A DNA stretch of 64,000 nt from Mucilaginibacter sp. dw_454 (GTDB taxonomy: Bacteria > Bacteroidota > Bacteroidia > Sphingobacteriales > Sphingobacteriaceae). The position numbers and the translations under genes were made by a program. The stretch is from the NCBI RefSeq assembly GCF_018449775.1, contig NZ_JAAVVB010000002.1:682001-746000 (forward strand), read 5' to 3'. The notes beneath the pieces were generated by a model. The model saw nothing but the letters and a program-made list of their open reading frames with translations. It was not told the origin of the DNA and ran no database searches. Of the stretch, positions 1-7,672 are shown piece after piece. Numbering within the stretch: position 1 is the first letter of the stretch; each line of letters opens with the position of its first letter.

Positions 1-1661
1 TCATTTGCAAAAAGGGTCTCGACCTGTTTAAACAATACTTTCGCTTGTGGAAGGGAGATAACATCCACATCCGGCGTGATATCAGCGAAAACAAAACGCC
101 TTCTGATCGCGTAATCAAGATGTCCTACCGACCTGTCGGCTGTATTCATGGTGCCGATGATATACAGGTTGGAGGGGACGGTGATCAGGTTTTCCCCTTC
201 ATCCAGATCGTAAATGCTTTTTACAGGCACGTTGCGGTATTCCAGGGCAAATATGAGTTCGCCAAGCACTGCCGGAAGACTTGCCCGGTTGATCTCATCG
301 ATCACCAGGATGAACGGCTTCTCTTCTACCTGATGAGACGGGGTGGAGGGTTCTTTTACACCTTCGGTATTCAGGTAAGTCCGGAACAGCTCCAGAATTT
401 TCAACCAGTAGCTGCTGTTCCCTTTAGCGGATAGGGAAAGCGTTGGTAGTTCCCTGATCTCCTGTAAGGTCTTTACATCTTTCAGATACATTTCTTTAAG
501 GTCTGTATAGGGAACGCCGCCGTCTATGTCCCAGGTATCGCCTTTGTACCTGATCGTAGAATTTGTAATACGGGTTATATACGCGAAATCAGTCAGTTTG
601 ATCTTACCGGTATCGGTAAGCTGGGTCTCCAGTGACCCCTGAAATTTCCCGATCATCTGCTGCGTCCATTCTTCCCTGGTCGTTAACTCGACCGTCTTTT
701 TACTGTCAAGTAAATTCTGGTTGGCCAATAAAGCAAAATTCGTAAAGGTCTTGTTTTCGGCCTTATATTCTATAGCATTATCTTTTGCTTTGGCAGCAAT
801 GCCCCTGATAAAGTCTTCATAGGCATAGGCCGGATGGAATTGAACAAATTCATATTGACCGGTTTCACGTAATTTGAGTATCTCCTTATCTCTCGCCGCC
901 TTTTCTTTGCTCATCGGTCGTTTAAATATCAATTGATGGGCTATTTCCTGGGCGGTATAGGTTTTTCCTGTACCTGGCGCGCCTTGCAGAATGAGCTGCG
1001 GTTTGACCGTTAGTAAAAGATCGGTGTATTTTGCTATTTCCTGCATGTTTGCAAAACTTTGATTTTTCGTGGTGTAGATCAGCGAGTAGACCGGGAGTTG
1101 TCTTTTCAGGTCATTGATCAGGATATTAAGATCGCTGTCCTGGAGCTCATAGCTATCGTTTACCTGTTGGACCGGCAGCTCTTTTCCAAATAGTGTAAAG
1201 GTATTGTCCCTGGGTTTGACAAGTTCCGATCTGTTCCCCCATACGAACCGGTAGTCTGGCAGCATAGCGGTGATCTCGGCTTCTTTAGCGAGGAATGCTT
1301 TCATGAAAGGCCGGATATAATCTACAGGGTACATGGCATTTTTGAATGGCACATACTGGGCGCTAAAACCTAACCCATAAAATACCGTATCATTATCAAA
1401 CGAAATATGATATTGGATCTCTGTGCCTCCGCCCTTATTGATGGCCCACTTATCCTCATCATGTGGATTACCGAAGAGCTGAAGGCCGCTGATACGCAAA
1501 GCGCCCTTTAATCTTTTACTGGTATACTGAAATTCTTTGATGAAGTCAATTCCGGCTGCTTTGTCGATAGCTTTGGACAATTCGGTGATATTCCTGAAGA
1601 TCATTAATGATAATGGATAGGTGGTTTCTCGTCCTGCTAATATGCTGTTTAGTTTCATCAT
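1..1661 (-). CDS. McrB-like AAA+ restriction ATPase (3' end outside window)
   Basis: The minus frame is open from an ATG pair at 1661/1658 to the window edge, so at least 553 residues are seen and the C-terminus is missing. A Walker A motif GAPGTGKT lies at about residues 227-234. A Walker B with the McrB-type DEINRA signature is near 454, and the sensor-like sequence GTMNTADRS is near 505. These motifs are typical of the GTP/ATP-driven translocase subunit of McrBC, which restricts methylated DNA together with the nuclease McrC. The N-terminal 200 residues would be the DNA-reading part and I do not recognise their fold. McrC, if present, would lie to the left of the window. The gene diverges from the HNH nuclease gene over about 80 bp. 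Family call is confident; substrate specificity is unknown. Confidence 0.82.
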   Translation of the reverse strand, partial: MMKLNSILAGRETTYPLSLMIFRNITELSKAIDKAAGIDFIKEFQYTSKRLKGALRISGLQLFGNPHDEDKWAINKGGGTEIQYHISFDNDTVFYGLGFSAQYVPFKNAMYPVDYIRPFMKAFLAKEAEITAMLPDYRFVWGNRSELVKPRDNTFTLFGKELPVQQVNDSYELQDSDLNILINDLKRQLPVYSLIYTTKNQSFANMQEIAKYTDLLLTVKPQLILQGAPGTGKTYTAQEIAHQLIFKRPMSKEKAARDKEILKLRETGQYEFVQFHPAYAYEDFIRGIAAKAKDNAIEYKAENKTFTNFALLANQNLLDSKKTVELTTREEWTQQMIGKFQGSLETQLTDTGKIKLTDFAYITRITNSTIRYKGDTWDIDGGVPYTDLKEMYLKDVKTLQEIRELPTLSLSAKGNSSYWLKILELFRTYLNTEGVKEPSTPSHQVEEKPFILVIDEINRASLPAVLGELIFALEYRNVPVKSIYDLDEGENLITVPSNLYIIGTMNTADRSVGHLDYAIRRRFVFADITPDVDVISLPQAKVLFKQVETLFAN

Positions 1662-1714
1662 ATCCAAAATAATTTGGGGAGAACTTTGTAACGACGGGAG
1701 ATCATATTAAATCA

Positions 1715-1722
1715 TAAATTTG
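1715..1722 (+). promoter_or_regulatory. Putative -7 box TAAATTTG for the HNH nuclease gene
   Basis: TAAATTTG fits the Bacteroidota -7 consensus TAnnTTTG and lies 20 bp before the ATG at 1743. The only TTTG upstream (1685-1688) is 26 bp away, longer than the usual 19-21, so the -33 part is poor. Confidence 0.35.
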
Positions 1723-1742
1723 AGCTTCAACCTTATTCAATT

Positions 1743-2795
1743 ATGACCACGTCCAATTCCGTTTTCAAAAAAATGATCATTGATACCGTTAATCAAAAGA
1801 AAGGCGAATCTTTTTTTATAGATGTTTTTTACAATGAAGCCATCCGTCAGATCCGGTTCGATAAGGCAGACCGTGCATCTACTGTCCTGAAACGAAAGGC
1901 AACGGGAGAAGAATCGTGGAAAAGGAACCTGAGAAATTGTTTGCAAACACTAAAGACAAATGGTGAACTGGTCAACTCTTCACCAGGTTTCTGGCGGTCA
2001 CCTACGCCTGATATACACTTTCATCTGGTGCCGGAGGACGCATGGATCAAAATTAAAAATGCTGCTGAAAAAGCATTGATATCAAATACTTTATGGGCAT
2101 CAGCGATCATAGGGAACGATTACAAAGTATCGGGAGTCGATGCAGACACGATATATGTGGAGCGGCAAAGTACAGGCTCTGTCGCGGCTTTATCCAAAGA
2201 GACGGTGATCAGGGGTGTAAATTCATTGAATGCGGCCGGAGGCGTACTTGGAAGAGGCGCCATGATCAAAACTGTAGCCAAAGAGGCAGCTATTGTTTTT
2301 CTCCACCCGGATCTGGACTGGCATGAACACGGGAAGTTTATCAGGGTAGCCGGGCAGCGCACGGTATTAAAGGCGCTGGTCTCCGCACTTAAAGAGGCTA
2401 CTGATGATGATGTTGAAGAAGCCCAGTACTACGCGAGAAGAATGCGCAAAGGACAGGCGCAGCTGCGAAATAATCTGTTACTGGTGTATGATGGAAAGTG
2501 TTGTGTCTCCAATACGGGTCCGGAAAATGTACTCCAGGCGGCCCATATTGAATCTCATGCCAGCAAAGGGAATAACAACTCGACCAACGCGCTATTATTG
2601 CGTTCAGACTTGCACGACCTCTTCGATGACGGGCTTTTACTGATAGAACCTTCAACCTTAAAGATCGCTATTCATCCTTCATTGAAGGATACAGATTACA
2701 TATTATATGATGGGGATACCCTTCGCGAAAGGACGGATAGACAGTTACCTGACCGGGAAAAACTTGCTGAACGATGGACAAAATATAAATGGTAG
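1743..2795 (+). CDS. HNH endonuclease, restriction type
   Basis: 350 residues. The C-terminal part (about 240-305) carries a clear HNH nuclease: Cys253/254, His268 in AAHIESH, Asn282 in TNALLL and His291 in the following LHDLFD, the order His-Asn-His expected for the beta-beta-alpha-metal fold. The first 230 residues are not recognised and probably provide DNA recognition. The gene diverges from the McrB-like gene and converges on the BglII-like nuclease gene, with 10 bp between the two stop codons. Location inside a defence island suggests a stand-alone, perhaps modification-dependent, restriction enzyme. That role is inference; the nuclease fold is seen. Confidence 0.8.
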   Translation: MTTSNSVFKKMIIDTVNQKKGESFFIDVFYNEAIRQIRFDKADRASTVLKRKATGEESWKRNLRNCLQTLKTNGELVNSSPGFWRSPTPDIHFHLVPEDAWIKIKNAAEKALISNTLWASAIIGNDYKVSGVDADTIYVERQSTGSVAALSKETVIRGVNSLNAAGGVLGRGAMIKTVAKEAAIVFLHPDLDWHEHGKFIRVAGQRTVLKALVSALKEATDDDVEEAQYYARRMRKGQAQLRNNLLLVYDGKCCVSNTGPENVLQAAHIESHASKGNNNSTNALLLRSDLHDLFDDGLLLIEPSTLKIAIHPSLKDTDYILYDGDTLRERTDRQLPDREKLAERWTKYKW

Positions 2796-2805
2796 AAGTG
2801 GTATG

Positions 2806-3417
2806 TTATGGCTCGACGCCTATCAATATCAAAGGGACCGACGGAACACCCCGCCCTTGCCTGGCCAGGTCATAAAGCGCGCCTTCGTAATAGCCGGGGC
2901 CCGATGACATCAATGCCTGCATGGATTTCATCGGTAATATTTCAATGCCCAATTCGATCGTGTTACCTACAAAGAAAGCGAGGTGTTTTACAAAAAGATC
3001 ATAGGCTATGAAACTGTATTTGCCAAATTGTACCTCAACAGCGATCCTGTTCTTCACAAAATCGGTCTGGTTGTAGGATCGGATCGGTATCTTACCGGCT
3101 TTCTCGATCTCAGCCTTTTGGTCAGCTTCCGGCAAATGCATGGTCTTAGTGATCAGGTCATAGTCATCGGTCACCCAATAATTCGTCCTGCTTTCATACC
3201 ATCCCAGTTTTGCAAATCCCTCTTTAATGATCTGATTGAGTTCGCCGGGGCTATATAAAAGATTGCCCATTTTCGTCTTTTCCTTACTGACCTTCGTCAT
3301 GTATTTCGAAAGATCAATGGATCCGATCACCCCTACGATCTCGTCCCACATATCTTTATGATGATATTGGATCCATTCAAAGCCGTTCAGATGGGAATAA
3401 TATGCCCCTATTTTCAT
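2806..3417 (-). CDS. BglII/BstYI-family type II restriction endonuclease
   Basis: 203 residues. The segment around TDFVKNRIAVEVQFGKY holds Asp119, Glu128 and Gln130, spaced exactly like the catalytic Asp84-Glu93-Gln95 of BglII (a known variant of the PD-(D/E)XK site with Gln in the last position). The following GIEILPMKSMQ and MSSGPGYYEG segments also fit that family. It is the last gene of a minus-strand operon and lies 40 bp after the cytosine methyltransferase, its likely partner. BglII and BstYI cut AGATCT and RGATCY; a GATC-centred target is therefore plausible here but cannot be read from sequence. Length is normal, so the gene appears intact. Confidence 0.78.
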   Translation of the reverse strand: MKIGAYYSHLNGFEWIQYHHKDMWDEIVGVIGSIDLSKYMTKVSKEKTKMGNLLYSPGELNQIIKEGFAKLGWYESRTNYWVTDDYDLITKTMHLPEADQKAEIEKAGKIPIRSYNQTDFVKNRIAVEVQFGKYSFIAYDLFVKHLAFFVGNTIELGIEILPMKSMQALMSSGPGYYEGALYDLARQGRGVPSVPLILIGVEP

Positions 3418-3457
3418 TGATCTGGTTTATGGTCTAAAAATAAGGAATAAATTCATA

Positions 3458-5107
3458 TTAAGCCAGAACCGGATCAAGCACGGGCGGTGCCAGTTCAATC
3501 CCTGTATTCTCTACAATGGCATTAAAGCCCGCTCCTAACAGGATACCGATAAATACATCTGCACTATTTTCGATCAGCTTTTTATTATCGACCTTTCCTT
3601 CCTTGCTGGTCAGTTCAGCTTCCACAAAGGAAAGGATAGTTTGCACATAGGTATCATTTGACCTTAAATGATCCTTAAACGAGGTTGCGAAGACGCCAAT
3701 CTGATCGATCAGGTAAATAGGGCCTGTGACACCACGGTCCTTATTGGTCCAGTTCTTTTGAAGGTCATCGGTATTAATGCTCCTTATAAATGTCAGATAT
3801 CCATTCAGAAGGCCTGATAACTGATCATCTTCAATAAGATTAGTATAGCTGACCGCTTTATGGAACAAATTACTGTCCAGTTTGTGCCCCTTGATATTCT
3901 TTGAGTTGCCATAAAAGAAATTAACAGACCAGCTGATCTCCTTGGTCACTTTATTGAACGCATTCTTCAGTTCAAATCTGACCCCACTGCCGAACCGCAG
4001 TCCCGGTATAGCCAGCCAAAAAGAACGGCTGGCTGAATAATTTGCACCCTCGTTATCCGGTTGATGGGAAATGGCCTGCTCCGTGCCCAGAACAAGGCGT
4101 TCCCTGATCACGTTCTTCGGTAAAACAAGTTCATTAAGCTGCGTTCCCAGCATGCTTTGAGCGATATAAAAGGTAAGTAACGGCGGTACTGCGTTGCCTA
4201 TCATTTTGATCTTTCCGGCATAAGTCTTACTGAAATACTGGTAATTGATCGGGAATGACTGCAAACATCCTCTTTCCCGGATGGTCAGCCGCCTTAAATT
4301 ATCCTGCGAGTCGCGGATGATAATACTTTCTCTTGAAACTCTTGTACAGAGCGCTGTAACTGTTCTTGATGGCCGGTCAATGCGGTCCGGGAAACTCATG
4401 GCGTTATAAACGGGATGATAGGTTTTGGTATCCCGGTTGATCCGCTCTTCTTCCGCAGACAGATTAGGCTCAAGGATATGATCCGTTACCAGTTCGCGGG
4501 GTAGTACAATATCATAAACGGGATCGGTCATCGGGTCTTGTTCCAGTGCATGCAGGACATCCCCCAAATTCAATTTTGGCGTTCTACCCGCGTAGGATTC
4601 AAAAAGATCAAATGGAAATCTTCCTGCGATCATCCGTTTCCTGTCCTGGGGCACACCGAAATCAGATGCTTTATAGACCCTGATATCGTCAAATAAATGG
4701 GCAAATTGTTCCAATGATCCCCCGGGAGCGATCTCCCCAGCGAGTATGCCGGCAACCCTTGGCACGTTTTCCATGGCCCAGTAACGTGGCTGTAAATATT
4801 CAACCACCTCCAGGAATTTCTTGATATCTACTAATCCATCTGCAATATCCCCCTTGCCACCACGGTTTGCCAATGAGAATTGCGTACACGGCGGACTGCC
4901 GACCACAAAATCGATCAGTGCCGGATCAGGCAGATCGGCATGGGTCAGTTTCCGTATGTCACGTTCCGCATGGTCTGACCCGAAATTCTTATTGTGTGTC
5001 TGATTGGCATCTTTCCACCATTCATAGGAGGACAAAACCGGAACGCCGGCCATTTTAAAGCCCAGGGTCCAACCACCAATTCCACTATACAGATCAATAA
5101 CTGCCAT
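3458..5107 (-). CDS. DNA cytosine-5 methyltransferase with long C-terminal extension
   Basis: 549 residues. C5-methyltransferase motifs appear in order: I (IDLYSGIGGWTLGF, 4-17), IV with the catalytic Cys74 in GSPPCTQFS, VI (ENVP, 113-116), VIII (QDRKR, 154-158), IX around 246-285, and X (GNAVPP, 304-309). The target-recognition region between VIII and IX is only about 85 residues. After motif X comes an unusual tail of about 240 residues that I do not recognise. Start ATG at 5107 is 1 bp after the controller gene stop, so the two are translationally coupled. It should protect host DNA from the two neighbouring BglII-like nucleases. The adjacent vsr fits a C5 enzyme, since Vsr repairs T:G mismatches from deaminated 5-methylcytosine. 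Confidence 0.92.
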   Translation of the reverse strand: MAVIDLYSGIGGWTLGFKMAGVPVLSSYEWWKDANQTHNKNFGSDHAERDIRKLTHADLPDPALIDFVVGSPPCTQFSLANRGGKGDIADGLVDIKKFLEVVEYLQPRYWAMENVPRVAGILAGEIAPGGSLEQFAHLFDDIRVYKASDFGVPQDRKRMIAGRFPFDLFESYAGRTPKLNLGDVLHALEQDPMTDPVYDIVLPRELVTDHILEPNLSAEEERINRDTKTYHPVYNAMSFPDRIDRPSRTVTALCTRVSRESIIIRDSQDNLRRLTIRERGCLQSFPINYQYFSKTYAGKIKMIGNAVPPLLTFYIAQSMLGTQLNELVLPKNVIRERLVLGTEQAISHQPDNEGANYSASRSFWLAIPGLRFGSGVRFELKNAFNKVTKEISWSVNFFYGNSKNIKGHKLDSNLFHKAVSYTNLIEDDQLSGLLNGYLTFIRSINTDDLQKNWTNKDRGVTGPIYLIDQIGVFATSFKDHLRSNDTYVQTILSFVEAELTSKEGKVDNKKLIENSADVFIGILLGAGFNAIVENTGIELAPPVLDPVLA

Positions 5108-5108
5108 G

Positions 5109-5432
5109 CTATACTTCTTTAACCAGCTCCTTGGAGCGTAAATGAATTATTTTTTCTTTTGATGCCTTAAGGATGCTTTCATAGCTTTTCTCATCGATCA
5201 GCAAGGAAGCGATCTCATCGCTCAGGTATGCTTTCTTCAGGTCTTCGGCCTTCACGCTAAATAAGCGGGAAAGCACTTCAATGATGTCGTCGATCCTTTT
5301 CTTTGGGAACTTGTTCTCGTTCTCGATCCTGCTCAGCACGGCAACATCCATGTCCAGTTCATTGGCCAGCTTTCGCTGAGGCCAGTTCTGTGCTTCTCTT
5401 AATTCCCGGATCGTCGAACCTAAGGTTGTCAT
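5109..5432 (-). CDS. XRE-family HTH controller (C protein) of the R-M operon
   Basis: Helix-turn-helix protein of about 107 residues. The ATG at 5432 (MTTLGSTIRELREAQ) is preferred over an in-frame TTG at 5441, because the promoter's -7 box covers that TTG. The XRE fold spans roughly residues 5-60 (NWPQRKLANELDMD... LSRIENENKFPKK); the tail is helical and charged. It sits directly before the methyltransferase (1 bp gap), the usual position of small C proteins that time expression of restriction-modification genes. An inverted repeat and a good promoter lie immediately upstream, implying autoregulation. The role as C protein is inference from context. Confidence 0.8.
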   Translation of the reverse strand: MTTLGSTIRELREAQNWPQRKLANELDMDVAVLSRIENENKFPKKRIDDIIEVLSRLFSVKAEDLKKAYLSDEIASLLIDEKSYESILKASKEKIIHLRSKELVKEV

Positions 5433-5482
5433 TGATATCAAATATATTGATAGTTTTTATGTTGACAAAAAAAATCAATATA
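5432..5482 (-). promoter_or_regulatory. Promoter and candidate operator of the controller/methyltransferase genes; leaderless start
   Basis: Read on the minus strand: TTTG (5469-5466), a 19-bp spacer, then TATATTTG (5446-5439), an excellent match to the Bacteroidota -33/-7 promoter. The -7 box ends 7 bp before the controller ATG at 5432, so transcription would begin at or next to the start codon. Overlapping it are the perfect palindrome TTGATATCAA (5432-5441) and a 9-bp inverted repeat TATATTGAT / ATCAATATA (5443-5451 and 5474-5482). Binding of the XRE protein here would cover the promoter. Sequence elements are seen; function is inferred. Confidence 0.7.
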
Positions 5483-5500
5483 AAAGTTATCAACAAGGGC

Positions 5501-5935
5501 TTATTTGTTAACGTTGGATATGACCAGTTCGATCATCGGAACCGTATCTTCTTTGATCTGACATTCCCAAAAGGTCAGTACTTTCCAGCCGGACTGTTCC
5601 AGTGCCTGCCTTTTTCGTTCATCCCTTTCTACGTTCTTTCCGAACTTATTCTGCCAGAACAGGCTATTTGATTTTGGGTTGGGTAAATTACAGACCGGGC
5701 ATCTGTGCCAGTAACAACCGTGAATAAAGATCGCCACTTTTTTTCCTGGAAACGCGATATCCGGCCGTCCCTCGACTTTCCAGTGGAGTCGGTATCCCGT
5801 CAACCCGTGCTCTCGCAACGCCTTTCTGAAGATGAGCTCCGGTAATGTGTGCCTGGCTTTGATCGCGCTCATGACCTTCGACGTGATGGCGGACTTTGGT
5901 ACCGGTGAGCGTTTGTCCCTGCTATATTCCTTCAT
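5501..5935 (-). CDS. vsr: Very short patch repair endonuclease (Vsr)
   Basis: 144 residues. Vsr hallmarks are present: an N-terminal region with SKVMSAIKARHT, then GRPDIAFPGKKVAIFIHGC with the catalytic-type Asp, the HGCYWHRC block with zinc/histidine ligands, and the C-terminal GWKVLTFWEC. Vsr nicks 5' of the T in T:G mismatches produced by deamination of 5-methylcytosine, and is normally paired with a C5 methyltransferase; one follows two genes downstream. The start at 5935 overlaps the end of the upstream nuclease gene by 14 bp, suggesting co-transcription. Length is typical for the family. Confidence 0.93.
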   Translation of the reverse strand: MKEYSRDKRSPVPKSAITSKVMSAIKARHTLPELIFRKALREHGLTGYRLHWKVEGRPDIAFPGKKVAIFIHGCYWHRCPVCNLPNPKSNSLFWQNKFGKNVERDERKRQALEQSGWKVLTFWECQIKEDTVPMIELVISNVNK

Positions 5936-6680
5936 TCTTTATCAGCCTGTCCTTGCCAATGCCGATCAATATGAAAGGACACGGGTTCCCCACGCCACGA
6001 TCAAGGCGCAATAACAATTTATTCATATGCGTGGTCGCCTGCCCGTATTTTGAAGAATACATGACCATAGCGATCTTTCTGATGGCTTCGTCTTTTGGCA
6101 ATTTGATCAATGTCCTTATTGCAGCCTTGGCTGTATCGGAAAAGGAAGAGTATGTGGATAGCTTTTCCATGTCAAACGGATAAAGCTCTTCCAGGAACCG
6201 GTGATAGACATGGTATAGCTCGGTTTGCAAACTCGCTCCGCGTGTGATGATGACACCCATGCTCAATTCGCCGATCTGGTGCAGCTTCCTGAAGTTCTCC
6301 AGGTCGCGGTCGTAGAACGGGTCCTTATTGTTCCATTCGATCTCCAAGCCGATATTGCCCTGGTCAAAGGATTTATAATGATCCACCTCGTGACTCTCCG
6401 AGGTCAATATCTTACCTCTTACCCGGTGCTCACTTTCGATCTTTGCCTTTTTCCAGTCGCTGGCCACTAATAAGCTGCCAAGCGATTGGGTGATCGAGCT
6501 TAGCCCCCCTCCGCCTTTAATGATCTGGCTTTCCTGGAAAGTAAAAGTATTGAGTATCTTTTCAAGTTCGGCTTTGGCATCGGTAAAGTGGTCATTGATG
6601 ATCGAATCCGCGAACCGGGTGAAATAGATCTCGTATCCGGGCGCATTGATGATCGCGTCGTTCGTGTAATAATTAGGCAT
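5922..6680 (-). CDS. BstYI/BglII-like restriction endonuclease (second nuclease of the operon)
   Basis: 252 residues. The central segment GLEIEWNNKDPFYDRDLENF (about 111-130) followed by a GVIITRG strand resembles BglII/BstYI-like enzymes and the wider PD-(D/E)XK group; acidic candidates are Asp100 or Asp106 with Glu113 and Glu115. The C-terminal part (PCPFILIGIGKDR) resembles the end of the other nuclease in this operon (VPLILIGVEP), so the two may be distant relatives. It is the first gene of the five-gene minus-strand operon and overlaps vsr by 14 bp. A second specificity, or a heteromer with the other nuclease, are both possible. Confidence 0.62.
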   Translation of the reverse strand: MPNYYTNDAIINAPGYEIYFTRFADSIINDHFTDAKAELEKILNTFTFQESQIIKGGGGLSSITQSLGSLLVASDWKKAKIESEHRVRGKILTSESHEVDHYKSFDQGNIGLEIEWNNKDPFYDRDLENFRKLHQIGELSMGVIITRGASLQTELYHVYHRFLEELYPFDMEKLSTYSSFSDTAKAAIRTLIKLPKDEAIRKIAMVMYSSKYGQATTHMNKLLLRLDRGVGNPCPFILIGIGKDRLIKNEGI

Positions 6681-6697
6681 ATGATGGACTGAAAATT

Positions 6698-6705
6698 CAA
6701 AGATA
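6698..6705 (-). promoter_or_regulatory. Putative -7 box TATCTTTG for the R-M operon
   Basis: Minus-strand TATCTTTG fits TAnnTTTG and ends 18 bp before the ATG at 6680. No good TTTG at the -33 distance. Confidence 0.4.
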
Positions 6706-6758
6706 TGATATTGAAGCTAATAAAATCATGCCGGTGGGTATGTTAGCAGGCAAGTCTT

Positions 6759-6766
6759 TATATTTG
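6759..6766 (+). promoter_or_regulatory. Putative -7 box TATATTTG for the Mrr-like gene
   Basis: TATATTTG lies 57 bp before the ATG at 6824. It lies downstream of the alternative in-frame start at 6728, which argues for the later start. No clear -33 match. Confidence 0.45.
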
Positions 6767-6823
6767 GGTCTGAAGGCTGACCATTTAGCTAGCCTCCCAT
6801 CATCCTTATCTATCATAAAAATT

Positions 6824-7663
6824 ATGAATTTCAAGAAACTGTCGCCGGAAGATTTTGAATTTTTAGTTGAAGATATTCTGAAGCTCAAAGGTTTCACGAT
6901 AACATCCCGTCCGGGAAGAGGTCCCGATCAATCGAGAGATATGATCGCGGAACGATTATATACCAGCGATATGAAGATATCTGTCCGGGAGGTGTGGCTC
7001 GTACAGTGTAAACATTTGGCCGGAGGGAAAAAGAACAGATCAGTGCTGGAGAGCGATATCCCTAATTTTGTAACAAAAGCCAGCCAGCATAAAGCTAATC
7101 GTTATTTACTGGCTACCACCACAGTGGTCAGTGAAACGGTCAAGGATCTGTTCAATGCGACCAATGATAATGAAAGATCCGGATTGAAATGCGCTTTTTT
7201 CAATCAGCACGATCTGAAGGACTTCATCCGGCTTTATCCCGATCTGTATGAAAAATATTTCAATTCCGATGATCAGCCTTTAAAGGAAAAAGCCAGGGCT
7301 TTGGCTCGTTTTCTGCAGGTACATCATTTCGAAGTGCATAGGGGCGCTATCCTGTATGACTCGAATATCACCGCTGTTTTTGGTAATGATAAATTCAGTG
7401 ATAAGCGCACAAAGCAAACTATCAGCGCATTCAGGCAATTGCTGAAAGAGGAGGGTGTACATGAGATCATCCTTGTTCAGACGGATGATAAATTTTCCTG
7501 GTGCATGTTCATACAGAGCAGCAATGCTTATTATTATCATGAAAAGATATGGGAACTATACCCGGCTGATGACATTGGGAAAGCGGCTCAAAAGGAGGCT
7601 AATTTCACCCGTTTATGGACCCATTGGGATACTCCATTTATAGCCTCCGGCTTGAATCTCTGA
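6824..7663 (+). CDS. Mrr-like restriction endonuclease
   Basis: 279 residues from ATG 6824; an in-frame ATG at 6728 exists but precedes the likely promoter and adds an unconserved-looking leader. The N-terminal half fits the Mrr_cat nuclease fold: FEFLVEDILKLKGF helix, then the acidic RGPDQSRDM block, then the WLVQCKH strand, i.e. D...QxK, followed by a long helix and the YLLATTTVVS strand. The usual GxDGGxD loop is altered to GPDQSRD. The C-terminal half (about 145-279) is unrecognised and may recognise DNA or a signal. It diverges from the R-M operon and converges on the next gene 10 bp away. Probably a restriction or abortive-infection nuclease. Confidence 0.68.
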   Translation: MNFKKLSPEDFEFLVEDILKLKGFTITSRPGRGPDQSRDMIAERLYTSDMKISVREVWLVQCKHLAGGKKNRSVLESDIPNFVTKASQHKANRYLLATTTVVSETVKDLFNATNDNERSGLKCAFFNQHDLKDFIRLYPDLYEKYFNSDDQPLKEKARALARFLQVHHFEVHRGAILYDSNITAVFGNDKFSDKRTKQTISAFRQLLKEEGVHEIILVQTDDKFSWCMFIQSSNAYYYHEKIWELYPADDIGKAAQKEANFTRLWTHWDTPFIASGLNL

Positions 7664-7672
7664 ACCGCCTGA

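Noticed and set aside
5433..5441. TTG start three codons upstream for the XRE controller
   Set aside because: Lies within the promoter's -7 region; ATG 5432 fits better.
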